This document shows, piece after piece, positions 1-9,800 of a stretch of DNA of 64,000 nucleotides. A program made the translations under genes and the position numbers. The stretch is taken from contig NZ_JQLH01000001.1 in assembly GCF_000744105.1 (NCBI RefSeq), forward strand, positions 3,038,001 through 3,102,000, read 5' to 3'. Within the stretch, counting starts at the first letter, position 1. Every line of letters starts with the position of its first letter. Source of the stretch: Maribacter forsetii DSM 18668 (GTDB lineage Bacteria > Bacteroidota > Bacteroidia > Flavobacteriales > Flavobacteriaceae). Under the pieces are notes generated by a model. The model worked only from the letters and a program-made list of their open reading frames with translations. It had not been told where the DNA came from and searched no databases.

Positions 1-711
1 ACTGATTAATGCATCGCTTATAGAAACTTCGCGAACTAACTGCTGTAACCGTACAATATCATCACCAGAAATTACCTTGTTCAGCTTCTTTTTTATACCT
101 CCCGTAGTTGCCTTTAAAATGGTTTCCTCATCTTTCTGAGTAGGATATCCAATTTTGATGTACAGTAAAAATCTGTCTTGCTGAGCTTCCGGCAGTACAA
201 ATGTACCTGACTGTTCAATTGGGTTTTGTGTTGCTAGAATGAAGAATGGTTTATCTAAAGGATATGTTTTATCGCCATAGGTAACTTCAAATTCTTGCAT
301 CGCTTCCAACAATGCTGCCTGAGTTTTTGGTGGAGTACGGTTTATTTCATCCGCAAGTATAATATTAGAAAATATAGGTCCTTTATTGAACTTAAAGAAC
401 TTTTTACCTGTAGTATGGTCTTCCTCCAATATCTCGGTTCCGATAATATCTGAAGGCATTAAATCGGGTGTAAACTGTATCCTTTTAAACTTTAAATCTA
501 TTGCATTTGCCAATGTTCTGATCATTAAGGTTTTTGCCAAACCAGGCACACCTTCTAACAAAGCATGACCACCAGCTAAAAACGTAATCAGTAATTGCGA
601 TACGGTTTCTTCTTGACCTATAATCACTTTTCCAATTTCTTGCTTTAAAGCATTCAATTTACCGGAAAGCATTTCCACCTCATCTGCAATACGTTGTAAT
701 TCTTTATCCAT
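1..711 (-). CDS. MoxR-family AAA+ ATPase (3' part beyond window)
   Basis: Reading the minus strand from an ATG at 711 gives an open frame to the window edge, about 237 residues. It starts MDKELQRIADEVEML and contains GQEETVSQLLITFLAGGHAL, the Walker A-like segment EGVPGLAKT, Walker B LADEINRTPP and sensor 1 LATQNPIEQ. These are the landmarks of MoxR ATPases, which act as chaperones with VWA-domain proteins. It follows the DUF4159 gene by about 12 bp on the same strand, the usual start of the Bacteroidota MoxR/DUF58/BatA cluster. The C-terminal lid and the following genes are outside the window. Confidence 0.93.
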   Translation of the reverse strand, partial: MDKELQRIADEVEMLSGKLNALKQEIGKVIIGQEETVSQLLITFLAGGHALLEGVPGLAKTLMIRTLANAIDLKFKRIQFTPDLMPSDIIGTEILEEDHTTGKKFFKFNKGPIFSNIILADEINRTPPKTQAALLEAMQEFEVTYGDKTYPLDKPFFILATQNPIEQSGTFVLPEAQQDRFLLYIKIGYPTQKDEETILKATTGGIKKKLNKVISGDDIVRLQQLVREVSISDALIS

Positions 712-723
712 TCAAAAATGTGT

Positions 724-1350
724 TTATGAGGTTAAGGCGTACATGACGATGTTTACCCCAAACCGTGTATTGTCTATTTTATACCAACGTTTATTTCTAA
801 AATCATAATCCCATTCGCAGCCGTAATCTTTATTACTGTACAGGACCCCTATTCTGCCATTGATGACAATTGCCTTTAAATAATCATGCACCAAATCATC
901 TCCCCAGCCGTTCAGCTCTTGTGATGTGGTTGGTGGTCCATCTTCAAAGTCAAAGAATATGGTATAGATTTCGTGGTCGTTGGGTATTTTTTTTAATTCT
1001 GACGGACCAAATATTTCTTCCATTTGCCTTTCAAAAGATTTAGCGAACAATCCGTCTATATCATGATTGCAATCATCTGCGAAAACGAAGCCTCCGTTGC
1101 GCACATATTTCTCAAAATTCTCTTGCTCCTTTTTGGTAAACTCCACCAATTTATGCCCTGAGATATAGCAAAACGGACTCTTAAAAATATCATCGCTCGC
1201 TAGTGTGATTATCTTTTCTTGGGTGTCTACTTTCAAGGTGGTGTACTCTACCAATGAATTCAACAAATTAGAAGGCATACGTTGATCCACATCCCAATCG
1301 CCGGACTCATACTGTAATCTCGTGAAGAAAAATTCGTTGCTCAAGGGCAA
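724..1350 (-). CDS. DUF4159 domain protein
   Basis: A 208-residue protein with the DUF4159 signature near its N-terminus (FTRLQYESGDWDVDQ) and the central FADDCNHDIDGLFAKSF segment. The family has a ThuA/glutamine-amidotransferase-like fold and sits next to MoxR and BatA genes in Bacteroidota; its biochemical role is unknown. No ATG lies upstream in frame before the preceding terminator, so a TTG at 1350 (or a second TTG six bases on) is the likely start. No signal peptide is visible. The gene lies downstream of an intrinsic terminator, so it probably has its own promoter and heads the operon that continues into the MoxR gene. Confidence 0.82.
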   Translation of the reverse strand: MPLSNEFFFTRLQYESGDWDVDQRMPSNLLNSLVEYTTLKVDTQEKIITLASDDIFKSPFCYISGHKLVEFTKKEQENFEKYVRNGGFVFADDCNHDIDGLFAKSFERQMEEIFGPSELKKIPNDHEIYTIFFDFEDGPPTTSQELNGWGDDLVHDYLKAIVINGRIGVLYSNKDYGCEWDYDFRNKRWYKIDNTRFGVNIVMYALTS

Positions 1351-1380
1351 TTGATTTGTGTTTTTATTCCGATAGAAAAA

Positions 1381-1422
1381 AGAAAAAACTGGTTGTCGTG
1401 ACGTGTCACAAACAACCAGTTT
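1381..1422 (-). terminator. intrinsic terminator after the TldD/PmbA pair
   Basis: Inverted repeat with 11-bp perfect arms (1386-1396 and 1412-1422, arm core AACTGGTTGT). A second nested stem, GTGAC/GTCAC, lies inside it. On the minus strand the hairpin is followed by a run of six T. It begins about 19 bp after the stop of the PmbA-like gene. Confidence 0.85.
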
Positions 1423-1440
1423 AGATATTCATAATATCAT

Positions 1441-2757
1441 TTATACGGCATCTGAAAGACTGGTGAACGTAAAGTCACGAACCTTCATATATGGTATTAG
1501 ATTACCATTGATACGTACTTGCTGCCCAAGGGTTTCCAAATTGTTTAACATGATGATCGGACTCTCATTAAACCTGAAGTTTTTTACAGGGTATTTAATT
1601 TCTCCGTTCTCGATGTAAAACGTTCCATCCCTTGTTAGTCCCGTATATAATAAGGTCTGCGGGTCAACGCTACGTATGTACCATAAACGTGTTACCAGAA
1701 TTCCCTTTTTGGTACTCTTGATCAATTCTTCTAAACTGGCATCGCCACCGGTCATAATCGCATTCGACGGAAAAGGAACTGGCTCAACACCTTTCTCTTT
1801 CGCCCAAAAACGATCATAAGCCAAGTTTTTAACGACTCCGTTTTCAATCCAGCTTGTCTTTTTTATAGCTTGCCCTTCGCCGTTCCAAGTTGCTGTAGGC
1901 ACTTCCGGATTCAATGGATCTGAATAAATATTAACGCGTTCGTCAACTATTTTCTCGCCAATTTTATTTTTACCATCTGGTGCAGACATAAAGCTTCTAC
2001 CTTCATCTGCAGAACGTGCATTTAATGATCTAAACATATTACGCAACAAATCTGCCGATGCAGCCGGTTCTAATATCACTGTATATTTACCTGGCTCTAT
2101 TGCTTTTGCTTCTCTAGATAATACTGCCTTGTCGATTGCGGTTTTTGCAGCTTCATCAGCATCAAACTTATCAACATCGTTAAAATCTCTTTTTACCCAA
2201 CCAGAACCGGTACCGTCATTGGTACGCATGGTTACCGTAAAATCGACATCTGTAGATTGGTTGTAAGCGAACAATCCCTTAGAATTGATCATTGCATTAA
2301 AACCAGCGGAATCATTTAAAAAACCTGCTGCGGTAACATCTTTTGCAGCTGCAGGAACAATACTGCTGCTCGCTACTTCTGCTCTATATTCCGGAGTTAC
2401 ATTGGCAGTTGATTCACTATATGTAATTGCTTCATCATACATTTGCGGACCTAAAGGTTCCATAAACTCAGGATTCTCAGGAGATAATTGCGCCAATTCC
2501 TCGGCTCTTCTTACTACCTTTTCTAATGATGCATCATCGAATTCATCAATAGTTGCCGTACCTGATTTTTTACCAAAACTAGATTGTACCGCCAAACTTT
2601 GATTAGAACTGTACCCAGATGTAGATACCGTATTTCGTGCATATCTTATATTACCGCTGTTATAACCGCTTAAATTTATCTCGCAGGTATCGGCTTTGGA
2701 AAAGCTCAATGCTTTCTCCAATATTTTTCTTGCTTCTTCTTTTGTATAAATTGCCAT
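1441..2757 (-). CDS. TldE/PmbA-like metalloprotease partner subunit
   Basis: A 438-residue protein of the TldD/PmbA (U62/M103) family. The N-terminus resembles the family (SGYNSGNIRYARNTV), and the C-terminal half has the family beta domain (GKYTVILEPAASADLLRNMF, LVTRLWYIRSVDPQTLLYTG). The zinc motif HExxxH of TldD is absent, as in TldE/PmbA, which partners the active TldD subunit to cleave unfolded or ribosomally made peptides. It lies 25 bp downstream of the TldD-type gene on the same strand, so the two probably form the heteromeric complex. No export signal is seen here, whereas the partner has a twin-arginine-like leader. Confidence 0.9.
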   Translation of the reverse strand: MAIYTKEEARKILEKALSFSKADTCEINLSGYNSGNIRYARNTVSTSGYSSNQSLAVQSSFGKKSGTATIDEFDDASLEKVVRRAEELAQLSPENPEFMEPLGPQMYDEAITYSESTANVTPEYRAEVASSSIVPAAAKDVTAAGFLNDSAGFNAMINSKGLFAYNQSTDVDFTVTMRTNDGTGSGWVKRDFNDVDKFDADEAAKTAIDKAVLSREAKAIEPGKYTVILEPAASADLLRNMFRSLNARSADEGRSFMSAPDGKNKIGEKIVDERVNIYSDPLNPEVPTATWNGEGQAIKKTSWIENGVVKNLAYDRFWAKEKGVEPVPFPSNAIMTGGDASLEELIKSTKKGILVTRLWYIRSVDPQTLLYTGLTRDGTFYIENGEIKYPVKNFRFNESPIIMLNNLETLGQQVRINGNLIPYMKVRDFTFTSLSDAV

Positions 2758-2782
2758 TGTTGTTCTTTTTTGGGTGAAACAA

Positions 2783-4423
2783 TTAAATGTTTCTACCAGT
2801 GTTAATTACGTTTACATCATTGAACCTGGCAGTAGAACTACCATGAGATACTGCGCTCACCTGAGAAGGCTGCCCTTTACCATCGAAGAATGTACCAAAC
2901 AAACGGTAATCATCTTTATCGCAAATCTTAACACATGAATTCCAAAACTCCTGGGTATTTGATTGGTATGCTACATCTTCTAACATACCCACGATTTCAC
3001 CATTTTTAATTTCATAGAAAACAGTACCACCAAATTGGAAGTTGTAACGTTGCTGATCTATGGAATATGATCCACGACCCGCTATATAAATACCTTTCTC
3101 TACATCTTTGATCATTTCAGAAATAGAATACTTCTCTTTGCCCGGCTCTAAAGAAACATTAGGCATACGCTGAAACTGAACATCGTCCCAGCTTTGTGCG
3201 TAGCAACAACCGTGAGATTCCTCTTCTCCGATCATATGTGCTTGGTCACGTATCGCTTGAAAATTTGTCAGTACTCCGTTACGTACCAAATCCCACTTCT
3301 TAGCTTTCACTCCTTCATCATCATATCCAACAGCGCCTAAAGAACCAACTTGGGTCTTATCTGCAACAAGGTTTACAATATCGCTACCGTATTTAAAATT
3401 ACCCGATTTCAATTTATCTAAAGAAGCGAAACTAGTACCGGCGTAATTTGCTTCGTAGCCTAATACACGATCTAATTCTAATGGGTGACCTACAGATTCG
3501 TGAATAGTCAATCCAAGGTGATTGGGTTCTAATACCAAATCATATTTACCGGCATCAACTGACTTTGCCGTTAGTTTTTCTTTAGCTTGTTTCGCTGCCA
3601 TAGTAGCATCTTCTACCATGTCATAACTATTTCTGTATAAACGTAATCCTGCAGGACCTTCAAGTTTTTCAGATTCTAATCCGTCTAAATACTCATACCC
3701 CATACCTACGGGAGCACTCATATTCTCTCTAGTCTTAAAAGTACCCGCAGCTTTATCAACTGCAGTAACTCTCAAAGTAGGCCACAAACGATGTATGTCT
3801 TGATCTATATAAGAACCATCGGTAGATGCAAAGTATTTTTGTTCATTTACCATGAATAAAGCGGAATTCACAAAGTTTGCTCCGTTATCCAAAGCGGCAG
3901 CATTTGCGCTTAACAAAAGGTCTACCTTTTCTGAAACAGGTACTTCTTTAAAGTCTTTCTTAATCGGTGTTTTCCAAGAAACTTCTCCGTAAGCATTTAC
4001 GGGAGCCAGTTTTACCGGCTCTTTTTGAATTTTAGAATTTGCTTTGGCGATTGCAACAGCTTGTTCAGTTGCTTTTTTAATACCGTCTTCGGTAACGCTA
4101 TTGGTTGAGGCAAAACCCCAAGTTCCATTAGCAATAACACGAATACCGATACCGAAAGATTCTGTATTTACTACATTCTGTACTTTATCTTCCCTAGTGA
4201 ATACATATTGGTTAAGGTACCTACCAATTCTGGTATCTGCATATGTTGCTCCTAAAGATTTGGCGGTGTTCAATGCCACATCTGCCATTCTCTTTTTCAC
4301 CAAGGTATCCATACCAGGTTCTAGTAAAGCCTCCGTGGGGATGTCATTTCCTAGCAATAATGATGGCATCATTAGTGCTCCGGCACCCAACCCGGCGTAC
4401 TGTACAAAATCTCTTCTTTTCAT
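2783..4423 (-). CDS. TldD-type zinc metallopeptidase with Tat-like leader
   Basis: A 546-residue TldD-family peptidase. The catalytic zinc motif HESVGH lies at residues 308-313, followed by PLELDR. The N-terminus MKRRDFVQYAGLGAGALMMP looks like a twin-arginine signal. E. coli TldD is cytoplasmic, so an exported version is notable, but this form is common in Bacteroidota. It is the upstream gene of the pair with the PmbA-like protein. Substrates are unknown; family members mature or degrade peptides. Confidence 0.93.
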   Translation of the reverse strand: MKRRDFVQYAGLGAGALMMPSLLLGNDIPTEALLEPGMDTLVKKRMADVALNTAKSLGATYADTRIGRYLNQYVFTREDKVQNVVNTESFGIGIRVIANGTWGFASTNSVTEDGIKKATEQAVAIAKANSKIQKEPVKLAPVNAYGEVSWKTPIKKDFKEVPVSEKVDLLLSANAAALDNGANFVNSALFMVNEQKYFASTDGSYIDQDIHRLWPTLRVTAVDKAAGTFKTRENMSAPVGMGYEYLDGLESEKLEGPAGLRLYRNSYDMVEDATMAAKQAKEKLTAKSVDAGKYDLVLEPNHLGLTIHESVGHPLELDRVLGYEANYAGTSFASLDKLKSGNFKYGSDIVNLVADKTQVGSLGAVGYDDEGVKAKKWDLVRNGVLTNFQAIRDQAHMIGEEESHGCCYAQSWDDVQFQRMPNVSLEPGKEKYSISEMIKDVEKGIYIAGRGSYSIDQQRYNFQFGGTVFYEIKNGEIVGMLEDVAYQSNTQEFWNSCVKICDKDDYRLFGTFFDGKGQPSQVSAVSHGSSTARFNDVNVINTGRNI

Positions 4424-4784
4424 CTGTTAGTTTTATAGTGTTTCAATGTTGTTAGCGTTGTTCTTTAAGAAAACAACTATTTCAAAGCTTACCATATGTA
4501 ATAAGGACAACTCGCGAATATCCCTTTTTACGGTTAGTTTGAAATATGTAACTGAATTCGTGCCCTCTAAAAATAGTTAGGCTTTTGAAACTATTATGTT
4601 AACCTTAACATAAATTATAACATTCAATACCGCTTTTGAGAATAATATAAAAATGTGGTATTGATTTTTTGTTCTTCGGAAGAGTGATAAATGGGAATTT
4701 AGGATTGGGGTATTTTTTATTATTTAACTAAACTGATTCACAATGGAAATCAAGATATTGATAAACTTAGCTTTTTAAGCTATT
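4424..4784. other. intergenic region with a 20-bp palindrome
   Basis: This stretch separates the start of the TldD-type gene from the end of higA. It is AT-rich and has no plausible gene. The one clear structure is a perfect palindrome at 4594-4613: arms TTATGTTAA and TTAACATAA around CC, about 170 bp upstream of the TldD start. It could be an operator or a weak terminator for higBA, but no T-run follows it. Confidence 0.5.
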
Positions 4785-5156
4785 CTACTTCTTAGAAAGT
4801 TCATAATTATTAACCAATACGGAAGCAGAAATATGAAGTATTCGTTCTAATTCTCTAATCATATCAACCGTTAATTTTTTCTTTCGATTTAAAATTTCAG
4901 ACACTCTACTTTTTCCGCCGATAATACCGACTAAGTCCTTCTGACGAATATTTAATTCTTCCATACGAATTTTAATTGCTTCAATAGGGTCAGGGGCTTC
5001 TATCTTATAATGTTCATTTTCATAATTCTCAATAAGCAAAGAAAGTATTTCCCCTTCATCTCCTTCTTTTGAATTAATGGGGGCATCAAAAATTACTTCC
5101 AATCGCTTTAGTGCGTTTCGGTAATCAATATCAGATTTTATAGGTTTCAATTTCAT
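4785..5156 (-). CDS. higA: HigA-type antitoxin, XRE helix-turn-helix
   Basis: A 123-residue protein with a helix-turn-helix at about residues 61-112 (IRMEELNIRQKDLVGIIGGK, then SRVSEILNRKKKLTVDMI). This matches the HigA antitoxin family, with an acidic N-terminal segment that would bind the toxin. It lies 9 bp downstream of the HigB toxin gene; toxin-before-antitoxin order is typical of higBA. HigA usually represses its own promoter. Confidence 0.9.
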   Translation of the reverse strand: MKLKPIKSDIDYRNALKRLEVIFDAPINSKEGDEGEILSLLIENYENEHYKIEAPDPIEAIKIRMEELNIRQKDLVGIIGGKSRVSEILNRKKKLTVDMIRELERILHISASVLVNNYELSKK

Positions 5157-5165
5157 ACTACTTAT

Positions 5166-5462
5166 CTAGATTGTATCTGCATTTATTTTGTCATATTCAG
5201 CATGGGTACCAATAAACCTAATAAATGCCCATTGTTTTTCATAATTAAACTTTACAATAAGGCGGTAAGAGTTCCCTTTTATATTAAAAACAACTCGACC
5301 ATCTTTAAGAATGCTAGCATTAATGTAGGTCTGTTTTACATCATTTGGAGAAAACCATTTTGCACTTTTTGCGGTGTCATACCAAGTTTTTAAGTACTGT
5401 TCCGAATCTGCATGCTTTTCCCAGAATTCACGAAGCGTACTTTTTGCAATTATTCTCTTCAT
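5166..5462 (-). CDS. higB: HigB-type toxin (RelE fold mRNA interferase)
   Basis: About 98 residues starting MKRIIAKSTLREFWEKH. The pattern (KTWYDTAKSAKW, DVKQTYINASIL, VFNIKGNSYRLIVKFNYEKQ, IRFIGTHAEYDKI) is that of the HigB_toxin family of ribosome-dependent mRNA endonucleases. The frame is open to an ATG at 5480, but an exact -7 element (TATATTTG on the minus strand, 5478-5485) overlaps that ATG. The start at 5462 is therefore preferred, which also matches family length. Confidence 0.9.
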   Translation of the reverse strand: MKRIIAKSTLREFWEKHADSEQYLKTWYDTAKSAKWFSPNDVKQTYINASILKDGRVVFNIKGNSYRLIVKFNYEKQWAFIRFIGTHAEYDKINADTI

Positions 5463-5477
5463 TGATAAAACTATAAA

Positions 5478-5505
5478 CAAATATACTAAAAGTTCTCAAA
5501 TAACG
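5478..5505 (-). promoter_or_regulatory. higBA promoter with possible HigA operator
   Basis: On the minus strand TATATTTG (5478-5485) is a perfect TAnnTTTG -7 element placed just ahead of the higB start at 5462. Immediately upstream a GTTC-N9-GAAC inverted repeat could be where HigA binds to autoregulate. The -7 match is seen; operator function is inferred. Confidence 0.55.
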
Positions 5506-5642
5506 AACAATCAATGTTTTGCTTCAAACAGGATGACTATTTAATAACCTTGTTAAAAGATAAATTGAATTTTAAATTACGTCTTAAAAGGAAAATAAGA
5601 ACTTTGTATTAGCTCTTAAGTCCGAATAATTTTTAAACTTAA

Positions 5643-6068
5643 TTATTCAAGACTAATATTATACATAAACTTCATAAGAAGTCCATTTGAACTCTGTAAT
5701 TCCACTATATCCATTAACTCCATAAAATACCCGCAAATCCTTTCTCTGTCTTCTGTGTCAATATCTAGATATACATCAGAAAATCGTTTAGTTCCTATTG
5801 CAATTTTTTCAAGATATATAGAATCAGTTGGGTTTTCCATTTGGGAAACAAAAAGAAAATCCTTTGCAGCTAGATTTATTTTATCTGTTAAAATGGGCTT
5901 TAGTTTTTCAATACCAATACCCGGATAATGACTTTCCTTTACAAATTTTTCTTTTTCAATGAATTTCTCAATTTCTTCTTTTGCACCTATCGGAGTATGC
6001 ATATTTGTTGTTTTTTGGGCGTTAGTTACAAACGTGCAAAAAGTCAATAGAATTACAAATAATTTCAT
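5643..6068 (-). CDS. small exported protein of unknown function
   Basis: A 141-residue protein with a clear signal peptide (MKLFVILLTFCTFVTNA, cleavage before QKTT). The mature part is about 120 residues, rich in charged residues and helical (EEIEKFIEKEKFVKES), with a single cysteine and no motif I recognise. It stands alone between the HigBA pair and the LytTR regulator and has its own ATG with an A-rich leader. Most likely periplasmic or outer-membrane associated; function unknown. Confidence 0.75.
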   Translation of the reverse strand: MKLFVILLTFCTFVTNAQKTTNMHTPIGAKEEIEKFIEKEKFVKESHYPGIGIEKLKPILTDKINLAAKDFLFVSQMENPTDSIYLEKIAIGTKRFSDVYLDIDTEDRERICGYFMELMDIVELQSSNGLLMKFMYNISLE

Positions 6069-6105
6069 TTTTTTATAATTGTGATTAATAATGATTGCTG
6101 ATCAC

Positions 6106-6855
6106 CTACCTATGCATCTTATCTAAAATCTCAATAATCTCGGTTTTCTTACGGACAGAAACCGGAACATTCTCCCCATTCTTTAGCATTAAATAACCGC
6201 CATCGGTTTTTATATAAGCACTAATGCATTGCAAGTTGACCAAGTGACTTTGGTGCACACGAACAAAATCGTGACTGCTTAATAAATCGGCAAAGTATTT
6301 TAAGGTCTTTGTTACGAATATCTTGCGTTTATCCTGTAGATGAAAAATGGTGTTGTTACTATCAGATTCGCACCGAATAATGTCATCTAAGCTGACAATG
6401 ATAATCTGGTCCAGCGTGTGTAACGATATCTTATTTGGTTTTTTCTCGGGTGCAGAAATAGTCTCCTTTAAAATCTGTAAACGTTCTTTATTAGGCTGTA
6501 ATTGCTCTTTTGCCCTTGCTATCGCCAAACTTAAATCGGCATTTGAATAGGGTTTTAATACATAGTCGATTGCTGCGAATTTGAAAGCACGAATTGCAAA
6601 TTCATCACTTGCAGTTACGAATATGATTTTGGATTTTAAATCCGGAAAAATCTCTAAAATATCAAAGCCAGTACCATCACCCAGCATGATATCCAAGAAC
6701 AAAATATCTGGTTGATTCTTACGCAGTACCTTGGCGGCTTCCACTACACTCTGTGCCGTTGCGATAATTTCAATTTCTGGGTGTTGCGTCTCAATATCCT
6801 TCTTTAAAAGGGTTAACGCGTCAATCATATCTTCTACTATTATCGCTGTATGCAT
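6106..6855 (-). CDS. LytTR-family response regulator
   Basis: A 249-residue regulator. The receiver domain (about 1-120) has the acid pair ED at 8-9, phosphoacceptor D55 (LFLDIMLGDGTG), T81 and K101 (DYVLKPY). The LytTR DNA-binding domain follows from about residue 140 (RCESDSNNTIFHLQDKRKIF, FVRVHQSHLVNLQ). It lies 6 bp downstream of its cognate LytS-type sensor kinase. LytTR proteins bind pairs of direct repeats about two helical turns apart. Exactly such repeats (21-bp period) lie ahead of two nearby transcription units (see 13593-13663 and 15975-16045), so these are its best candidate targets. Confidence 0.95.
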   Translation of the reverse strand: MHTAIIVEDMIDALTLLKKDIETQHPEIEIIATAQSVVEAAKVLRKNQPDILFLDIMLGDGTGFDILEIFPDLKSKIIFVTASDEFAIRAFKFAAIDYVLKPYSNADLSLAIARAKEQLQPNKERLQILKETISAPEKKPNKISLHTLDQIIIVSLDDIIRCESDSNNTIFHLQDKRKIFVTKTLKYFADLLSSHDFVRVHQSHLVNLQCISAYIKTDGGYLMLKNGENVPVSVRKKTEIIEILDKMHR

Positions 6856-6861
6856 AGGTGT

Positions 6862-9800
6862 TTAATAATCTGTTAGTAAAGGTATTTTAAAAGTAATCTT
6901 GGTACCTTCAATACTACCATCTTCATTTTTGATTTCACTGATCTGCAAGCTGTTTTTACCTGCAATGGATTCCAATCGTTCTTTGGTTACCGTTAATGCC
7001 ATTGATTGATGATCCGTTTTTGGCTTTTCGCTTTGCGACTTAAAAATACCTAATCCGTTATCAATAATACTACATTGTAAATGGGTCTCGCTAGTACTAA
7101 AACCTATCTCAAGTTTGCCCGGCTTTTCGCCTTTCAATATACCATGTCTAATTGCATTTTCCACAAAGGGCTGAATCAACATTGGCGGAATCAATATCTC
7201 TTCTGCATCAGGATCAGTTTCTACATCAATAGTATACACAAAAGGTTTTTGTGCCATTAATTGCTCTACTTCTATATAGTGCCGTAATGCTTTAATTTCT
7301 TGGTCTAAACTAATATATTCTTTCCTTGAATTCTGAAGTGTTTCTCTCAATAATATGGCGAAGCTATTTATGGTGGTATCCATCTTTTCTGGCTTGTTGC
7401 CTGCCATCGCTTTTATCCCATTTAAAACATTGAATATAAAATGCGGATTCATTTGTAATTGCAATGCTTTCTGCTCTAAGGTTAGTAGATAATTCTGTGT
7501 TTTCAATCGTTCTTGCTCCGCTTTGTTCTTTGCTTTTATCTTACGAATGTAAAACCACCCAATACCTAACAATACAACAATTGCCAATGCTAAAACCGAC
7601 CATTGAAACCAGTCTTTTTTGTACAGCGGACTATCAATAAAAAAACCGAATTCTATAGGATCACTTTCTTGCCATCTGTAATTTCTAGATTGTACTTGAA
7701 AAGTATGGGATCCATAAGCCAGACCCGCAAAATTTTGCTTGTTCTCTTTTACCCACGGACTCCACTCCGTTTCATCTAATCGTGTTCTGTACTCAATTTC
7801 ATTTGGGTGATCCACATCTACCGTTCTGAATGAAAAACCTAATTGTGTCTGCTCTGGAGTTAGTTGTAGTACCTTGTTACTATTTGTCCAGTCTTTTAAA
7901 ATTAAGGAATCAATATTCTTATACCGCTCCTCTACTCCCGTAAAATAAACTGTTGGTGGTAACGATGCCTTTTTGCTTTCACTAGGCACATGTTTGGTCA
8001 ATCCGTAAATGGCACCAAACCATAGATTTCCAGAGTCATCTTTATCTACGGCATTTAAACAGGTTTCTATTCCTAGAAATCCGTCATTTCTACCAAAGTG
8101 ATAGACGTCTACAATTTCGTTATCAGGATTTAATTCTATTTTATCCACTCCCCTTTCTGAGCCTGCCCATATATATCCTTGGTCATCGAAAATGAGCTGA
8201 TAGATGTTATTAGAAGATAAATTCTTGCTTCCTTTTAATTGCTGAAAATTTACAGGATTAGTGCTGTTCGCATACCAAATACCCTTACCTGATGTACCTA
8301 AGAAAATAGTATCATCATAAAACAAAATGGTATTAACTGCAGTTTGTTGTTCTAAACCGGTTTCAATATTGGTAACCTTGTTATTTTCTATATACCCTAA
8401 ATGACCATTTTGCGTGGAATACCATAGCTTACCATCTGGTGCTTTTACCATGCCTTTTATCAGCATATCGGTAATGCCATTTCGTTTAGAAAAAGTTTTT
8501 CTAACCACAAGGCTGTCATTATCTGAATAGTAATTGAATTTCACAATACCATGAGCATACGTAGCTGCCCAGATATAATCATCTTCGGCAATTACGGTAC
8601 GCACCCAATCTGAAGGAAAGCCTTTGCTCTCATCAATGATATGATTGGTGGTTCTTTCAACGGAAACGGTATCTATCTGAATTAAAAAAGTTTCGCTTGA
8701 TGAGAACACTAAACTATCAACCATTTTAGTTTCTCGAAATAAAAGCCCTCTATTGTCTGATCCTGCCCAGATATTGCCTTTTGAATCGCTATCGATTGTC
8801 TTAATCTTAACATCGAAAAATGTACCCTTACTTGGTAATGCGTGAATACCCGAGGAATCGATTTTTGCCAAACCAGCTTCTGATGTGGAAAACCATAATC
8901 CGTCTGCAGCATTATGCACTACATAAACCCGATTTCCCTTAAGACCTGATCTTTGATTATAGTGCTTAAAGTTATTCTGAAAGTATTTGTAAAATCCGCC
9001 ACCAGATGTAGCAACCCATAAATTGCCATTGTCATCTTTTACTACTTTTCTAATATGCGGAGTTGCTAAACCACTAGCTGTATTCAATTGTTTTACCTCT
9101 GCAAATTTATTCGTTTCTACAATAGCAATGCCCTCATTGTCAGTAGCTACCCATAACTCATCTGTATTTTGAATTGACATGGAGTTTATACGCGATGGTT
9201 CTGGCATTAGAAACCTGTCATCGTTATTATCTTGATTGATGATAAATACACCATCATCAAAAGTAGCCGCAAGAATTTTGTTTTGATTTGCAATAACGGA
9301 CTTGAAATTATTGACTTCTAATTTTGTTTTTTCTGTTGCTGAATCTCTTAATTCATTAAGTTTCCATAAGCCATTATTGGTTGCTAACCAATAGTAATTT
9401 CCATCAAAAAGGATGGAATTAATTTCACTAGAATCTATTTCAGCATTTATAGAAATCTTGCTGAGTTTACTATTTTTAGAGTAGCTATAAAGTCCTTTTT
9501 TAGTACCCACATACAGCACATTTTCAGCAGTGTAGAATTGTAGTATTTGTGGGGAATTAAAATTTACAAAGTTGTTCTTTACTTTTATGGAAAGTCCTTT
9601 TCTGGTTCCCACAAAAAGGGAGTCGTTTGCAGTATGTAAGGCGTCAATATAATTAGAAAGTAAACCGTCACTTTCGTTCCATACTTCAAAGTTTTCTCCG
9701 TCAAAATTTGCTAATCCGCCACCCTGGGTTCCTAACCACAGGTAGCCCATTTCATCTTGTAGCACATCATATACTTGAGATTGTGGTAAACCATCTGCAA

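Noticed and set aside
386..568. Plus-strand ORF of 60 codons
   Set aside because: It lies antisense inside the MoxR gene, whose motifs are unmistakable.
2285..2602. Plus-strand ORF of 105 codons
   Set aside because: Antisense shadow of the PmbA-like gene; composition is low complexity with no motif.
5463..5480. Longer start for HigB
   Set aside because: An exact -7 element overlaps the upstream ATG, so transcription would begin inside the extension.
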